DNA of 64,000 nt from Paenibacillus paridis (GTDB taxonomy: Bacteria > Bacillota > Bacilli > Paenibacillales > Paenibacillaceae): positions 483,234 to 547,233 of the forward strand of contig NZ_VCIX01000091.1 in NCBI RefSeq assembly GCF_006345825.1. The letters run 5' to 3'. The translations under genes and the position numbers were made by a program. Position 1 is the first letter of the stretch. Every line of letters begins with the position of its first letter. The notes under the pieces are model-generated. The model had not been told where the DNA came from and ran no database searches. It was given only the letters and a program-made list of their open reading frames with translations. This document shows positions 37,601-48,400 of the stretch, in pieces.

Positions 37601-40600
37601 TTAAATTCAATCTGGATAAGGATATGGGCTTGTTCGGAGCTAAAAAAGATGGCGATAAGGATGATGAATCCGGATCGGCAAGCGGAAGAATCAACATTGT
37701 CCATTTTGTTCAACCGGTGGAGGATGTTGAAAATCAATACGGCCTTCAGTTTAAGGCTGATCTCAAGGGCATGGTTGATGTGGAGCTTGAGCTAGCTTTG
37801 AAGAAGGTTGCGGACGGTCGGATTTTGCCGGATGTGATCGCGTTTGGGACAAGCTTGCCTGAACCAGGCATACTCATTACGGGAGCTACGTATTTAACTA
37901 AAATTCGCGGAGCTGTTCGGGAGCTGGCAGATACCATTGCAGGCGGCTCGAAAAAAGATCCTTTCCCGCTCGTAGTGCAGGCAGGCGTTAGCTTGAGATT
38001 TGGTATTGCGCCAGCTTATTTCTTTGGCGATATCGACCTGACTGTGAAGAGGACAGGCATCAAGGTTGAAGGGAAGATGGATTACTCTCCTAGCCCTGAC
38101 CCGGATGACGACGATCTTATCCCGATGCTGACCAAAGCGATGATTGAAGCGCAATGGGTCACTCCGTGGTTTGTACGGATGGAAGCCGAGGTCGATATCG
38201 GCGGATGGGAAGTCATTATTGGTAAGGCGGGCATTTTTGTCGGTCAGAACTTGGAGAAAAACCGCATTGATTTCGAAGGGTATATCGGAGCGAAGGTTCA
38301 AATTCCGAGCAGCGTGCCTGTCGTTGGCGGCATGCCGCTTTCAAGCGTGTTCCTTGGCGTTAATAATGACAAGCTATGGGGCAGCATAGGCATTCTGTTC
38401 ATTTCACTTGGGATTACTTATTATTGGGGCGGCGGAGTTGAATTCGGCACCTCGGGCGAAAATTTTCCAGAGGGCTTCATCCATATGGTTGTCGAGGACC
38501 CTGAGAAAGGCCCGCGTCTGATGGTTATTGGACAAGGCGTTGAGACGCTGGCAACTTCGTGGCTCGATACGGAGAAAGCGATACAAGAAATTACGTACCG
38601 CAAAGTATCCGAAGGCGTAAGCGTGCTGGATAACGGTTCGATGGGCGTAGGCATCGGCGGCATTGTCGTGAAAAACAGCGGCAGAACGCATGAAATTCCG
38701 CTGGGCGGCGTAACGGGCAATGCCATGATCGAAGTGGAATACACGTCGAAGGAGATCCCAAGCTTTACGCTTAAGGATTCGAAAGGCAAGCTGTATCCAG
38801 TAGTATTCGACAACACAAATACAAATCCGAATGCGAATGCATTCATTCAGCATATCCCGGCAGACCAGTCCGTGGATGGCGTAGATTCGAAAAAAGCTTA
38901 CATTATTATTCCGCAAGACCGCGCAGCGGCAGGCGGTACTTGGACACTGGCTTCCGTATCGGCCGTGGAAAGCAGATTGCTCAACATTCCGACTACGCCA
39001 GAGCTGACGGATGTTAGCTTGAAGAAGAGCAATACGGACGCTAATGCTTTTACAGCAGCGTGGAATGTCTCCAATGCGCACGCAGGCGATACGATCAGCC
39101 TGTACCTGACTGAAGATGCATTAGCAGATGCCAAATCCGCAAAGGCAGGTTCCGATACCGTATTGGAGCCGGGCGAGCCGGGTCTGTTGATTGCGAAGGA
39201 TATTCCTGTCAGCCAAAATGGCAGCAAAACAGGCAATAAAACAAGCGGCAGCATGACGCTTGACGTGACGAAAGTATCGATGCTTGGCGATGTCGAGGAT
39301 ATCCGCGGTTTATTGCAGCAAGGAAATTATTACTTGCGTGCGGAGCTGAAATCGGAGGGTGCTTTCGGAACGAAAACATCTGCGGAGCGCTTTGAAATCA
39401 TTGACCCGCTTGCACCGCAGCCAGTTAGCGATGTAGCCATCAAGCCAGCTGGCAACGGACTGTTCTCCTTGTCCTTTAAGCCAGGCAAGAAAAAGGCTGG
39501 TCATGAGAACTACGAGCATAGCTATGCTTTGGAAGCGTTGAAAGAGCGTGGCGGAGCACTTGAATCCTATCCGGAATTCGGCGAGATTCTGTTTACGGAA
39601 ACCGAGCTTGCTCCTTACTGGAATGCGAAGACAGGCAGCTATGAAGGCATTCTTGTTGGCGGCTGGGCCGCGACATCTACATCGAATGCGATTAATACGG
39701 ATAGTCTCGTAGCGATGGACGATGCGCAGGCTCCCGTGACCTACACCGGTCTTGAAGTTGGCAAGGATTACGTCATTTCGGTATCAGCAGTGACGAAGCC
39801 AACCAAGGACGCGGACAAAAATGAAAACTATCATTTTGCCGGAAATGTGAACAGCGCAATGAAATTCCTCCCTGTCCCTTCCAAGCCGAAGCTTGGAGCG
39901 AGCACGACAGCTGGAACGCTGGATACATCGAAAGTGTATATGGAGCTGCTTACTAATCAGCTTGAACAAAAGATTAATCTGACGGCCAATCAAAAAGATG
40001 TTGAAATCGAGGCGTTCTATGCCGACAAATCGATTGGCAAAACAAGCTTGAAAAACAGCGGGTCAGGCAGCAACGGTACGTTAACCTTTGATCAGTTTAA
40101 GACCGATGGGCCTTATGCTATTGAACTAGTAGCAACGAATAAGGTTACGCAGGACGTTTCGGTAACGATGCTGTACCTGACGGTCGATACCATTGCTCCG
40201 GTTATCTACATCGATGAGCCGATTACTGGGGCTAGATCGAGCGGCGGCAAAATTCAAGTGGCGGGAACGTCGACGAAAGACACTGATCTTACCGTTAATG
40301 GCACTAAGCTTGCCGTGGCAGACGACGGAACGTTTAAAGGCCTAGTACCAGTTGAGGGCAGTGAGGCGACCGTACCGCTACAATTTATTGCCAAAGACAA
40401 AGCAGGCAATGAGAATACGGCAACCGTTGTCGTGACGAACGCTTCCTATCAAGTGCCTTCAGCACTGGTGTTGAAGCCAATAGGCGACATTAAGCCAGGT
40501 GACAGTACAGCAGTCAAAGCGGTACTTAAGTATGCGAATGGGAAGGACGAATCAGGCAAGCCGAAGTTTGAGGAAAAAGATATTCCGAAAGCTGATCTGA

Positions 40601-42306
40601 GCCGCCTGAGCTTCTCTATAGGCATGGGAGATTCGGTTCGCATATCGGAAACAGGCGTTATTACCGGCCTTGATGTCGGAGCCAGCCTGATTGAAGCGGA
40701 ATATCAGCTGACAGAGGACGTATCGCTTAAGGCGATGGCAGCGGCGACGGTCGAATGGCCGGAGCAAACCAGCCTAAGAACGATAACGGCAACCTTGTCA
40801 GCTATTAGCGGGAATAATGCTATGACTTTGGCTACGATTGGCTCCGCAGGAGACATGACCGGCCAGCAATTGGTTTATAAAGTGTATCCGGAAGGCAGTG
40901 GAGCATTTGCGCTTCCAACGTTTGGAGCGGATATTAGCGATTGGTCTTATTTCCCTCAAAATGGACAAATTGCTGCGAAAACCGGAGAAACGGTCGTTAT
41001 TGCGGCTAGAGCTTCCTCTACGAAGAAAGCGACTGCAGTATCGGCTAAGCTTGCAGCGAGGGTTTGGTCAGCTAGCAGCGGAGGCGGCGTAATTGGCGGC
41101 GGAGGCGGTGGCGGTGCCATTGGAGGCGGCGAGCTTCCAGAAGGACCAGCCGAAATCATCGTCAACGGCAAGAAGCTTGAAGTCACCCGCGAGGAAGGCG
41201 GCGTAGTGATTTCGATTACGGCTGAGGATCTACAGGCAGCTGGGGATAGCGACATCACGATTGCTTCCGAAGATGCTACGATCACCAGTTATACCTTCCG
41301 TATGGATAAAGCTAGTGCTCAAAAAGCGGCAACAGCGAAGAAGGGGATAAGCATCAAATTGCCTATGGCACAATTGGTCATTACTCCTGCTATGCTAGAT
41401 GGTTTAAAGGAAGACTTGGTGGTATCCATTGGGGCTAACAGCGAAGCAGGGAAAACCGCTTCGGTTAATCTCGCTAAGGAGCTAGGCGCTACTTTGCTTG
41501 GAGATGGCAAAGGCGTGACGATTACGACTAATCTGCCGGAAACCAGCTGGAGCAAATATGTGCCCGTACATGTACCGGTGCCGAGTGGCATTCAAGCGAA
41601 AGCAATTACGGCGGTCGTTCTGCAAAGCGCAGACGGAAGCTGGACAACCGTTCCTTGGAAGCTTGCTGGGACAAGCTCAGCACCGATTCTTGATATTCAA
41701 TTGACAGGTGAAGGCAAACTGATCTACCTAAGCAATACTAGTACGTTTAACGATGTGAAAGCCGGTTATTGGGGACAAGCGGGCATCAACGAAGCTGCCT
41801 CGAAGCTGTTTGTGCTTGGCAAAGGCAATGGTCGCTTTGAGCCGGAGAGCACAGTGACGAGAGCGGAATATCCAACGATTCTGCTTCGCGTAGCGGGACT
41901 CATGAACAAAACGGCTAGCGATAGCTTTACGGATGTGAAATCGGGCGCTTGGTATGAGCGAAGCGTGTCGATTGCAGCGAAGCTTGGCATCGTAAATGGC
42001 CGTGCAGACGGCAGCTATGCTCCATCGGCAACCTTGAATCGAATTGAAGCCATGACGATGGTTGGCAGATTGCTGACATCGCTTGGCCTAGGCGGAGAAT
42101 TAAACGCTGAAGAGGTAGAGGGAATTCTGAATGCTTTCAACGATAAGGATTCCATCCCGGAATGGGCTAGGCAATCGGTTGCTCTGACCGTTAAGCATGG
42201 CATCATTCTTGGAGACAACAATAACGTCAATCCGGCGAAATCGCTAACCAGAGCACAGGCTGCGGCGATAGCGACAAGACTTGACGAATTCATTTCCAAT
42301 CGTTAA
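34672..42306 (+). CDS. giant SLH-anchored surface protein with unrecognised beta-rich core
   Basis: 2544 residues. GTG start with GGAGG 8 nt upstream; signal peptide ~1-30. The N-terminal ~1-480 region (VIQNDFIKITVDNSTGRFGI...) is unique. An acidic linker (EEDDSENGS-like) precedes residues ~925-1265, a run of alternating hydrophobic strands (GVSFGGSISLKI, VDVELELALKK, GDIDLTVKRTGIKVEG) that looks like a large amphipathic beta structure. FN3- and Ig-like domains follow (IYIDEPITGARSSGGKIQVA near 1840). A glycine linker lies at ~2137-2155 and a pre-SLH domain after it. Three SLH domains occupy ~2359-2540 (GYWGQAGINEA, VTRAEYPTILLRV, LTRAQAAAIATRL). SLH domains bind pyruvylated wall polymer. Family and role unknown. 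Confidence 0.9.
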   Translation: MRLARKSGIFMLALLLFIASNYTGMEAAAAAVSSPNTTVIQNDFIKITVDNSTGRFGIRTVEGQPVRKKDQNVDMLFRGDDPETSFTTFKIDGTDYIFGNPYKFAANFFSETSTPKIIQNINGTKQIETIWKIKGVEIKQILMLYLDSADKLNAGNVNIRYEVVNKSGVDVALGSRILLDTMVGGNDGPQFQVGTAFKSPLLVERKLVHDPEKLGIPEEDQAYYKIPAYWVMRDKLELDNPLATNVMAYGFNNIAEANINIVDEMTVAHWNNLANTKWDYTPNPNLDFTRDTNDFGTADSAVAFYWNPKKLAKHAAQTFETIYGLGEIVAPDKVFSIRYMDPVQQLATLPDASNYVDEGVFEITAEIENLAMYNMEHTQIEAEMTLQNGLSFVKLDKAGKIMRDENNKILTEPSRKFAKEPLKKTATPEEAEAGIKPKYKPGDTETVTFVVQAKGRPWPTTREYMLTVKSPETQQEIEGSEDEDLKAQYESTKKNFILLPPIGEAVPTYVYAISPSELYSTDVKYMTVNLSNIEAYNTGNETIAPNFDVYLKDKVTGKRYKVDTKNAVLLQPGADGFSGDMRITYRGGDLVDDKGNVIEANLGPELPLGEYQVQIDFKGDTGGDEEIAAMYDITTNQVFLVTDNEESRIREANILAIYKQEVDLSFVTPNVSGALLDSINEAFPGEPFKSGTDLYTAVTKYKEAKTIVGMASKASDPKFDLGEYLDPKSLKEVAAYQYQLFESEEALEEFFGEEDGPEQLVVIRGMVKQVGTGDEQQIVVDTKTEPAIINEAVAYTGKNIVLVPGKLDLGLFTKQSNNNSVDDTPFFDTLIVKGDGILSVANSGFVFHQGEWTLDFYNGFNKSLGEGYLVNDEEMPDSEDNEEDDSENGSLDWAVGGLGDAINPLRRLMIETVYFNKHSLFAAPSFSIDGFGLSFNDFILRQGGVSFGGSISLKIIEAEMRNVVFNDKGFVGIDAALKFNLDKDMGLFGAKKDGDKDDESGSASGRINIVHFVQPVEDVENQYGLQFKADLKGMVDVELELALKKVADGRILPDVIAFGTSLPEPGILITGATYLTKIRGAVRELADTIAGGSKKDPFPLVVQAGVSLRFGIAPAYFFGDIDLTVKRTGIKVEGKMDYSPSPDPDDDDLIPMLTKAMIEAQWVTPWFVRMEAEVDIGGWEVIIGKAGIFVGQNLEKNRIDFEGYIGAKVQIPSSVPVVGGMPLSSVFLGVNNDKLWGSIGILFISLGITYYWGGGVEFGTSGENFPEGFIHMVVEDPEKGPRLMVIGQGVETLATSWLDTEKAIQEITYRKVSEGVSVLDNGSMGVGIGGIVVKNSGRTHEIPLGGVTGNAMIEVEYTSKEIPSFTLKDSKGKLYPVVFDNTNTNPNANAFIQHIPADQSVDGVDSKKAYIIIPQDRAAAGGTWTLASVSAVESRLLNIPTTPELTDVSLKKSNTDANAFTAAWNVSNAHAGDTISLYLTEDALADAKSAKAGSDTVLEPGEPGLLIAKDIPVSQNGSKTGNKTSGSMTLDVTKVSMLGDVEDIRGLLQQGNYYLRAELKSEGAFGTKTSAERFEIIDPLAPQPVSDVAIKPAGNGLFSLSFKPGKKKAGHENYEHSYALEALKERGGALESYPEFGEILFTETELAPYWNAKTGSYEGILVGGWAATSTSNAINTDSLVAMDDAQAPVTYTGLEVGKDYVISVSAVTKPTKDADKNENYHFAGNVNSAMKFLPVPSKPKLGASTTAGTLDTSKVYMELLTNQLEQKINLTANQKDVEIEAFYADKSIGKTSLKNSGSGSNGTLTFDQFKTDGPYAIELVATNKVTQDVSVTMLYLTVDTIAPVIYIDEPITGARSSGGKIQVAGTSTKDTDLTVNGTKLAVADDGTFKGLVPVEGSEATVPLQFIAKDKAGNENTATVVVTNASYQVPSALVLKPIGDIKPGDSTAVKAVLKYANGKDESGKPKFEEKDIPKADLSRLSFSIGMGDSVRISETGVITGLDVGASLIEAEYQLTEDVSLKAMAAATVEWPEQTSLRTITATLSAISGNNAMTLATIGSAGDMTGQQLVYKVYPEGSGAFALPTFGADISDWSYFPQNGQIAAKTGETVVIAARASSTKKATAVSAKLAARVWSASSGGGVIGGGGGGGAIGGGELPEGPAEIIVNGKKLEVTREEGGVVISITAEDLQAAGDSDITIASEDATITSYTFRMDKASAQKAATAKKGISIKLPMAQLVITPAMLDGLKEDLVVSIGANSEAGKTASVNLAKELGATLLGDGKGVTITTNLPETSWSKYVPVHVPVPSGIQAKAITAVVLQSADGSWTTVPWKLAGTSSAPILDIQLTGEGKLIYLSNTSTFNDVKAGYWGQAGINEAASKLFVLGKGNGRFEPESTVTRAEYPTILLRVAGLMNKTASDSFTDVKSGAWYERSVSIAAKLGIVNGRADGSYAPSATLNRIEAMTMVGRLLTSLGLGGELNAEEVEGILNAFNDKDSIPEWARQSVALTVKHGIILGDNNNVNPAKSLTRAQAAAIATRLDEFISNR

Positions 42307-42316
42307 TAGCAGGCGC

Positions 42317-42349
42317 TGCCCACATAAGTCGCATAGACCTATGTGGGCA
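42317..42349 (+). terminator. hairpin between the two SLH genes
   Basis: Perfect 10-bp stem TGCCCACATA / TATGTGGGCA with a 13-nt loop, no T tract directly after it. It could be a mild attenuator or an mRNA-stabilising hairpin within the operon. Confidence 0.45.
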
Positions 42350-42370
42350 CCTTTGCGACATCCTGCGGTT

Positions 42371-42398
42371 GATAGAGTCACAAGCTGCGATAGAGTCA
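42371..42398. promoter_or_regulatory. direct repeat GATAGAGTCA x2 (18-bp period)
   Basis: Two identical 10-mers at 42371-42380 and 42389-42398, just upstream of the GLUG gene. SARP-type regulators are known to bind short direct repeats; the word AGTCAGAC also recurs upstream of the 34672 start (34648-34655). Confidence 0.35.
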
Positions 42399-42423
42399 GA
42401 CATTCATTTAAGGCGGTGTACAG

Positions 42424-45400
42424 ATGGCATTGAGTAAAAAAACGATCTACCGGATGGTAATTGCGCTAGTAGGCGCGGCAATAGCGGTATTTGCTGGCGT
42501 ATCCATTCTTACGGCAAGCTCGGATCACTGGACAGAGCATGCCCAGGTAGATTGGTATAACGAGGATTACAATACGTTCACTATTGATTCGGTAGAGAAG
42601 CTTGCAGGAATAGCGAAGCTGGTGAATGACGGCGTAACGGCAGACGGCAAAATCATTGATGGGTTTAGAGGGAAAATATTGACGGTAACCGGCAATTTTA
42701 ATCTTTCGGCCTATACTTGGGTGCCAATCGGAACGGACGAGAAGCCGTTTAGAGGCACCTTGGTGGCAGAGAGCGCCAATATTTTTGCCATTGAAGGCAT
42801 GAATTTGGATTCAAACAACGTGTATGCGGGGCTTGTCGGCTACATGGATGGAGGCACTGTAGGCGGTTTCCATTTTTCGGGCGGGAGCATTAATATCAAT
42901 ACGGTAACGCAGTCTACTTATTCATCGGCATACGCAGGTGCGGCTGTCGGTAAAATGGTGAACAACGGTATCGTTTATAACATTACCAATACGATTCCCG
43001 TTAAGCTAAATGCTGCTGGGCAGCACGCTTACGCAGGCGGAATCGTTGGCGCGGGCGAAGGCTCGATTTCGAATTCGACGAACGTTACTCCGGTTGAGGT
43101 AACCGGAGCGTATACGTATGCCGGAGGGATTACAGGCAGCGCAACGAACGGCGGGCTTATTATTAAGAAGGCAACGAATAATGGCATTATTCATGCAGGT
43201 AACGGGGGCGCATTGGAAGTATACGCCGGCGGGATCGTGGGTCATGCTTCCGGTGCCTTGCTGATGGAGGATCAAGCGACACCGATTATCAATACGGCTT
43301 CGGTAACGGCTGCAAGCGGCGAATTGAGCTACGCAGGCGGTATTGTCGGCAAAGCTGGATCAGAAGTAAGCTTCTCTAATGAGACGGTGAATAATGGAGC
43401 AGTAAAAGTCGACGCTGACGGTGCAAAAGGCTCTTATGCCGGTGGGCTTGTCGGTGCCATTACGGCGCAGCAAAGCGGTATATTGTTCAATGTTGCGTTT
43501 GAGAATACGGTTCCTGTCGTTAACGTAGGCGGCACGAACGTTTACACAGGCGGCATTGCCGGCTTTATTAACAGTTCATTTACCTGGAACAAAAGCTACT
43601 CTAATCAGGTAGCCATTACAGCGAGCGGGTCTGCGAACGTTTATACCGGCGGTTTGATCGGGAATGTATCCGGCGACCTGCGCTTTAACGGAGCGGCTCA
43701 CAATACAGCAGAGTTGTGGGTATCCGGCAACCCGAACGAGGCTTTCACGGGCGGACTTGTTGGTTATGCCGGCTCACGGGTCATGCTGGAGAGTACAGTC
43801 GACGGCGATTACAGCAATAGCGGCAAAATCACGGTGCTTGGCGGAACCGGCGTGTATACAGGCGGAATGGTTTCCAACCGCGCTTATGCCCGGGTATCCG
43901 GCAATCCAAGCCTTAATGTGTTGAGCTTGGCTAATATCGAAGTTAACGGAGCGACCAAGCTGTATACGGGCGGCTTTGTGGGGATGGCAGCTGAAGGAAG
44001 TGACAGGACGCTGGCAAACGCTACGTTTGCGCAGGAAATTAAAGTAACGGCAGCATCCTCTAGCGCGGAGCAAACTGTGCGTACAGGGGGTATTGTCGGA
44101 TATATCGTCAATGGAGCGATTAATGACAGCTCCTTCCACGGAAAGCTTGATGTTCAAGGTGGAGACCATGTCTACACAGGCGGCATCGTTGGCGCGTTTA
44201 ACGGCGGCAGCTTATCCGGGGTTTATGCAGGGAATGCGCTAAGCAGCTTTGCCCAAATTTCGACTGACGGTACCGCTGGCGGTATTGCGGGAGAGCTGAA
44301 GGGTGACCTTGACGGAGCAACTGTTAAAATGCTGGCTTTGCAAGTAAAAATAGCGGGCAGCACAGCAGGCGGGGTAGCGGGCAAGGCGCAAGGCTCCATT
44401 ATAAATGCTAATGTTGGTCTTGTTGACGAACAGAATGGAGATAGCGTCCTTATTGAGGCTGCTGTTCATAACGCTGTTGGCAATTCAGATCAAATTACGG
44501 CAGGCGGTATTGTGGGAACGAACACAGGGCTATTGACTGTTGCCAAAAGCCATGTGGCTCAAATCGGGCTGCTTAACGAAGCAGGCAGAAGCGCTTATAC
44601 GCTTGGAGCGGTAGCAGGACTTCTGACAGCAGAAGCGACGATTGGCGAGCATCAAACGCCAGTGCAAGTAGAAAAAATGCTCTTCAACGTTCAAGCCGAG
44701 AAGAGTAATGTCGGCGGAGCGATTGGGGTGAACCATTCCTCCAAAGTGAGCGTGAAGGTACAAGACGTTCAGATCAAAGTGCCGGGAAGCTCAGTCAATG
44801 CGGGAGCGATCGCTGGGGTGAATTATGGGGCTGTAGATCCGCTGTCCAGTACCTTGTGGGCTGATCGCATCGACCTAACAGCTCAGGGCAATAATGTGCA
44901 CTTAGGCGGTTTGTATGGTGAAAATGCAGGGAATGTTCCGCTTGGCCGTTCCGAGAACATTACCATCACGGCTAGTGGAGCGTCCAATGAGCTAGGCGGC
45001 ATAGCGGGCAGAAATACGGGTGCCTTGATTGACAATGGCTCATTCAATCTTGTTATTCAAGCAAGCGGTGCAAATGCGTCTGCTGGCGGTATCGCAGGTC
45101 ATTCGATTGGGGCTGAGAACGGTACAGCTGCACTCCTTTCCTTTGGAGCGGTACACGCAGAAGGCGAACCAATGATTACGGCTACGGGAGCCAACAGCAA
45201 TATTGGCGGCATCGCCGGACTTGCGAGCCGTACGGATATTATGAATGCAAGCGTAGGCTCTGAGGTTCCTCAATACGCTATGCTGTCTGTTAAAGCAAAC
45301 GGCGTGGCAGCGGGAGGAATCGTTGGCCGCATCGAGCTTGGCAAGATTAAAGGCGACGCGGTACAGACGAATATGGAAAACTTGGTCATTTCCACGACGA

Positions 45401-48400
45401 CCGCAGCAACTAACGGCTACTTTGGCGGTATCGCGGGTTATGCCAAGGATACGCTGCTGGATAGTCTGGTTACGAGCAAAACCAACCTTACGATTAACGG
45501 TGATCATGCGGTTGTCGGCGGTGTAGCCGGTTATAACCGCAGCACGAACACGGCAATTATTACAAACGTTTATGCGGAAGATATGAATTTAAAGGTTAAT
45601 GCAACGGCTTCAGCTTCCATTGCGGGCGGTTTTGTCGGTCTGAATGACGCGCGTGCCAATGAAGTCGGGACTGATCCTGCGACAGCGGTCAGTACCATTC
45701 AAAAAAGCCGTTTTGTCGGTGTTGTTAATATCACCGCTCCATCCACGGTAACTGGCGGCTGGGTAGGCGAGAACCGCAGTCTTATTGCGAATAACAGCAT
45801 TGCTGACAAAATTCCGGTTAACTTCAAAGCAAACAATGGAGTCATCGGCGGGCTTGTCGGCTTAAACCATGCAAGCGGAACTTTATATTATACGTACTCC
45901 AATGCAAATTTGAAAATTGAAGGCGAGAATGCGCTAGTTGGCGGTTTGGTCGGTGAAAATGCTGGTCAAGTCATAGCTTCCTACGTGGATACAGATGTAA
46001 CGACTCTGGCTCACGGAACCGCAGCTCGATCCCTCGTACTGGGCGGACTTGTTGGCCGCAATACAGGCGAGATTACGAAATCGTACAGCGTTGCTAATGT
46101 AACGGCAACCGGAGCTTACAGCTATGCAGGCGGCTTGGTCGGCGAGCATGCTGCCGGTTATATTACGGATTCGTATACAGCCAAAGAAGTGAAAGCAACG
46201 AATGCAAATTCCTTTGCAGGCGGCTTTATCGGCCGAATTACGGGAGGAAAAGTAACGACCAGCTATTCTGCTGTGCAGGTTGGGGCATCCAACGGCGCAT
46301 ATGCCGGAGGTTTTGCTGGACGCTACGATAATGCAAGCAAGGAACTGCTATACAAATCTTTCTACGTGAAAGATGAGGATCACAACATTAATAAAGACCT
46401 GCCTGACTTTGCGGATGGCAATCACCGTTTCTTGAACGTGCATGCAAGACTGAGCACGATTCTGGAGGAGACGCTTCGCGACCGCAATGTATTCCCGGGT
46501 CTGTCAGGCTGGGACTTTAATGAGTCATGGAAGTACGGCTCGCTTAATGCCAGCTATAAATATCCAGAGCTGAACCGCAGCGCGAACAATGACGGCGGCG
46601 GCAGCAACGATGTGAATGCAAATATTCGCTGGTACATGCTGGATAAGGACGCGTTATACTACGATATCGGAACCGAAGCGGAGCTGGCTGGTCTTGCAGC
46701 TATCGTTAACGGTACGATTCCAGGACTGGAGAAATTTGATTTCGAGGATCGGACGATTCGTCTGCTCAATCCAATTCATATTCAATCCAAGCAATGGACT
46801 TCGATCGGCAAGGACGAGAACCATGCCTTTGAGGGTGCATTCGAAGGGAAGAACTACTTAATTGACGGACTTACGGTAGGTTCGGCTCAAGATTACGCCG
46901 GATTATTTGGTGTCATAGGCACAAATGGACAGGTTTCGAACATCGTTATGGAGCCAGCATCCATTGCTGGCAGCAGATTTACGGGTGCGCTTGCCGGGAT
47001 GAACAAAGGCAGCGTGTCAAACGTCACGATTACGCTGCTTGATCATGCCAACGTTACAGGTGGCATCGTGGGCGGCATCATTGGCCGCAATAGCGGAACC
47101 TATGCGAACCTAACGATTTCGCTTAAAGATGCAAGCTTTATTGAAGGAACAGGTGCGCAGCCAATCGTTGGCGGCATTATCGGGGATAACTCTGGCGCCT
47201 ATGAAGCGCAGGTGCTGAACCTGCAAGGCGGAAGCATTGGCAGTTCAGAAAATGATGCGATCATCGGTGGACTTATTGGAAGACAAGCTGGAGATGTCGG
47301 CAAGCTTGAATTTGCAGTCCATGCCTCCTCGCGCATTTACGCAACGGGCGAACGCAGTATTGTGGGCGGTGTCATCGGTAATCACGTATCCGGCAAAGCG
47401 GAGAACATTACCGTGAGCATTTCGGATGGGAAGCTTGAAGCGACAGGCAAGGATTCGATTTTGGGCGGTGTCATTGGACGTTCGGATGGGGGCAACCCGT
47501 TTCTTCGAACGGTCGAGGCTGGCAGCACACTTCGTCAAATTAAGATCATTGGCAGCGGCGAAGGCCCTCATCTCTACGGGGCAGGTACGGTTGGCGGCGT
47601 CATAGGCGCGAAGACAGGCAGCGGAAACAACAGCTTTGATATCGAGGATGTTTCTACTGAGAATGTATTAATCGCAACGCAAGCAAGCAGCGAAGCCGTT
47701 GTAGTCGGCGGGATTGCCGGCAAGCTGACGGATACCGCGATTGCCCGCCCGATCTTCCGCGGAGTGATCCATGGGGCAGGGAATAGCGTAACCGCAGGGG
47801 GAATCGTTGGTTATGCGCAAAATGCGATTATCCTGAAAGCCGATGTAAAACCGGATTTTGCCTTTACGGCAGGCCAAGGAGAAAGTGCGATTGGCGGCAT
47901 TGCAGGCGTGAGCGCCTCATCCGATCGCGACAGGCCATATTCGTTCGGCAGCTTGATTCCGTTCTATCATGGCATATATGATGCCAAGGTTCAGGGCGGC
48001 AAAGCATTGCTGGTAGAAGCGGCACATGGTACCGATCTGTTCGTGGGCGGTATTGCAGGCAAAAACAGCAACGCATCGATCTATCAGTCTAAGGAAATCG
48101 TTGATCTTGGAGTAAACGGCGGTAAGGCAGTTGCAATCGGCGGCCTAACGGGCTTCAATGATGGGATTATCGTTAGTTCGGATGCACAGAGCAATATCCA
48201 TGCCGAAGCGGGCAGCATCTATTCGGTAGGCGGTGTAGTAGGGATTTCTGCCGGAGGAGAAATTCACTATTCAAAAGCGATATCCTCGAATGGCGAAAAA
48301 ATCGTTCTGGGTACGGCGGTAACGCAGCCAAACGTTGTGCCTTCGACACATGTTGGCGGTTTTGTAGGCTTGGCGGATTATACCCGCATAACCAACTCTA

